A DNA stretch of 64,000 nucleotides, taken from Streptomyces xanthophaeus. GTDB lineage: Bacteria > Actinomycetota > Actinomycetes > Streptomycetales > Streptomycetaceae. Below, piece by piece: positions 63,091-64,000 of the stretch. The stretch's first letter is position 1, and each line of letters begins with the position of its first letter. The notes beneath the pieces were generated by a model. The model worked only from the letters and a program-made list of their open reading frames with translations. It was not told the DNA's origin and did not search any database. The stretch spans positions 6,797,001 to 6,861,000 of the forward strand of contig NZ_CP076543.1 of assembly GCF_030440515.1 (NCBI RefSeq), in the 5' to 3' direction. A program made the position numbers and the translations under genes.

Positions 63091-63858
63091 TTAAGAGAAG
63101 TTGGCAGCGGTGTTGCCCGGGGCCCGGACGGCCAGGAAGAAGGGCCGGCGGCGCAGGGTGAAGCCGATCGACTCGTAGAGCCGGATCGCCCGTGTGTTGC
63201 TCGCCGCGGTGTGCAGGAACGGGACCTCGCCGCGCTCCCGGATGCCCGCGGCGACGGCCCGCACGAGCCTCGTCGCCAGGCCCTGGCCGCGGTGGCCGGG
63301 ATGGGTGCACACCGCGCTGATCTCGGTCCAGCCGGGCGGACGCAGCCGCTCCCCGGCCATCGCGACCAGCCGGCCCTGCCGGCGGATGCCGAGGTAGGTG
63401 CCCAGTTCGACGGTACGGGGCAGGAAGGGCCCGGGCTCGGTCAGCCGGATCAGCGCGAGGACTTCCGGCACGTCGGCGGCGCCCAGCTGGACCGCCTCCG
63501 GGGCCGGTTCGGCGCGCAGCGAGGTGTCGACGAGCTGGACGCCCTGGATCCGCCCGACGGTCTCCCAGCCGTCGGGCGGGGTCAGCACCCCGGCGAGCGA
63601 GGCGACCTCGCCGTCGCCGATCAGCGCGCGCAGGTCGGCCCAGGAACGCGGATCGCCCGGGTCGGCGAGGGCGGCGAAGGGTGAGACGTCCGGGGAGTAG
63701 CGGGCGGCGCGGGCCGCGGGGGCGCCGTCGGCGGCGCCGCCCGCCGGGTACTCGGCGAAGGCGGTGTGCGCGCCGGACAGGGAGGCCCAGGCCGGGTTGT
63801 CCAGGACGTGGGGGTTCAGGGCGTGGGGGTTCGGCGAGGTGTGCGCGGGGGTGCTCAT
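63091..63858 (-). CDS. GNAT-family N-acetyltransferase with FR47-like domain
   Basis: A 255-aa protein. The N-terminal half (residues 1-120) is a variable extension with Ala/Pro-rich and DGEVASLAG sequence. The C-terminal half is a GNAT domain with VCTHPGHRGQGLATRLVRAV (acetyl-CoA loop RGQGLA) and LHTAASNTRAIRLYESIGF. It overlaps the end of the solute-binding protein gene by ATGA and precedes the four LLM genes. N-acetylation of an amino-acid-like substrate before oxidation is the contextual inference. Confidence 0.88.
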   Translation of the reverse strand: MSTPAHTSPNPHALNPHVLDNPAWASLSGAHTAFAEYPAGGAADGAPAARAARYSPDVSPFAALADPGDPRSWADLRALIGDGEVASLAGVLTPPDGWETVGRIQGVQLVDTSLRAEPAPEAVQLGAADVPEVLALIRLTEPGPFLPRTVELGTYLGIRRQGRLVAMAGERLRPPGWTEISAVCTHPGHRGQGLATRLVRAVAAGIRERGEVPFLHTAASNTRAIRLYESIGFTLRRRPFFLAVRAPGNTAANFS

Positions 63859-64000
63859 GAGTTGCTCAGGGGCAGGCCGGGCGGGTTGACCTCCGAGGTC
63901 CTGACGGCCTCGTTGGACAGGTTCCAGGCGGCCAGCAGCTTCTCGTACTGGCCGTTCTCGATCAGGTGGTTGACGGCCGCCGCCACCGGCTCGGCCAGCC
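63855..64000 (-). CDS. ABC transporter amino-acid-type solute-binding protein (C-terminal end)
   Basis: Only the last 47-48 codons are in the window; the gene continues past 64000. The visible part (AEPVAAAVNHLIENGQYEKL, WNLSNEAVRTSEVNPPGLPL, then SNS and TGA) matches the C-terminus of family-3 (SBP_bac_3) binding proteins for polar amino acids or cystine, where NxLIxxGxYxKILxxW is typical. It overlaps the GNAT gene start (ATGA), so both are one operon. Permease and ATPase genes would be expected beyond the window. Confidence 0.8.
   Translation of the reverse strand, partial: LAEPVAAAVNHLIENGQYEKLLAAWNLSNEAVRTSEVNPPGLPLSNS

Overview
The window is chromosomal DNA of very high GC content with strong G/C bias at third codon positions, many GTG starts, tight ATGA/GTGA gene overlaps and a gene set typical of Streptomyces: MurT/GatD, a DUF397/XRE/anti-sigma-like ATPase trio, DUF5999, an LppU/SCO3897-like protein, ROK and GntR regulators and a large LuxR-family ATPase. 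Streptomyces or a very close relative is the best reading. I saw no rRNA, tRNA, CRISPR, phage or plasmid genes. The one mobile element I can support is a 165-bp MITE-like sequence.

Layout. 0-5.4 kb: sbcD-sbcC DNA-end processing nuclease, then a divergent Lrp-type regulator and rhodanese. 5.4-14.1 kb: DUF885 protein, a membrane-ACT-GNAT fusion, Tat-exported alkaline phosphatase PhoD with a PHO box upstream, an alpha/beta hydrolase, and convergent GntR and ROK regulators separated by a 52-nt perfect palindrome. 14.2-17.8 kb: a LuxR-type two-component system facing an ABC exporter across a 28-nt palindrome. 17.9-23.6 kb: unknown protein, uracil-DNA glycosylase overlapping purB, SGNH hydrolase, and two CNNM/CBS membrane proteins. 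23.8-29.1 kb: GNAT protein and the biotin genes bioB-bioA-bioD with divergent bioF. 29.2-31.5 kb: DUF397/XRE/ATPase module and a VOC protein. 31.8-36.3 kb: urease operon ureABCFGD. 36.5-44.2 kb: secreted peptidase, PlsC acyltransferase, CtaG copper/oxidase assembly gene with a 52-aa membrane protein, pfkA, the murT-gatD lipid II amidation pair, and peptide deformylase. 44.4-48.3 kb: TetR regulator/acyl-CoA dehydrogenase pair, LppU-like protein, SRPBCC protein, DUF5999 and a 30-codon micro-ORF. 48.3-58.0 kb: a STAND ATPase without a recognisable DNA-binding domain, an FN3 lipoprotein, a small membrane protein, a secreted propeller-like protein, the MITE, a MalT-like LuxR regulator and a secreted seven-bladed propeller. 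58.1-64 kb: four consecutive flavin-dependent LLM monooxygenases, a GNAT acetyltransferase and the end of an amino-acid-type ABC solute-binding protein.

How parts fit together. The last block resembles in content the Bacillus yxe/ytm sulfur-salvage operons (solute-binding protein, acetyltransferase, LLM monooxygenase). It is the best candidate for an incompletely described pathway: uptake, N-acetylation and oxidative C-S cleavage of S-modified cysteine-like compounds. Several regulatory signals can be read directly: the PHO box at phoD, a DasR-type palindrome at the GntR gene, a second DasR-like half-palindrome at the FN3 lipoprotein gene, paired operators at the TetR/acyl-CoA dehydrogenase divergon, and probable leaderless starts at the rhodanese gene and purB. 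A recurring oddity is short tandem-repeat expansion at gene 3' ends (the GNAT fusion, bioD and two LLM genes). A dispersed intergenic repeat supplies the stop codon of both bioD and def.
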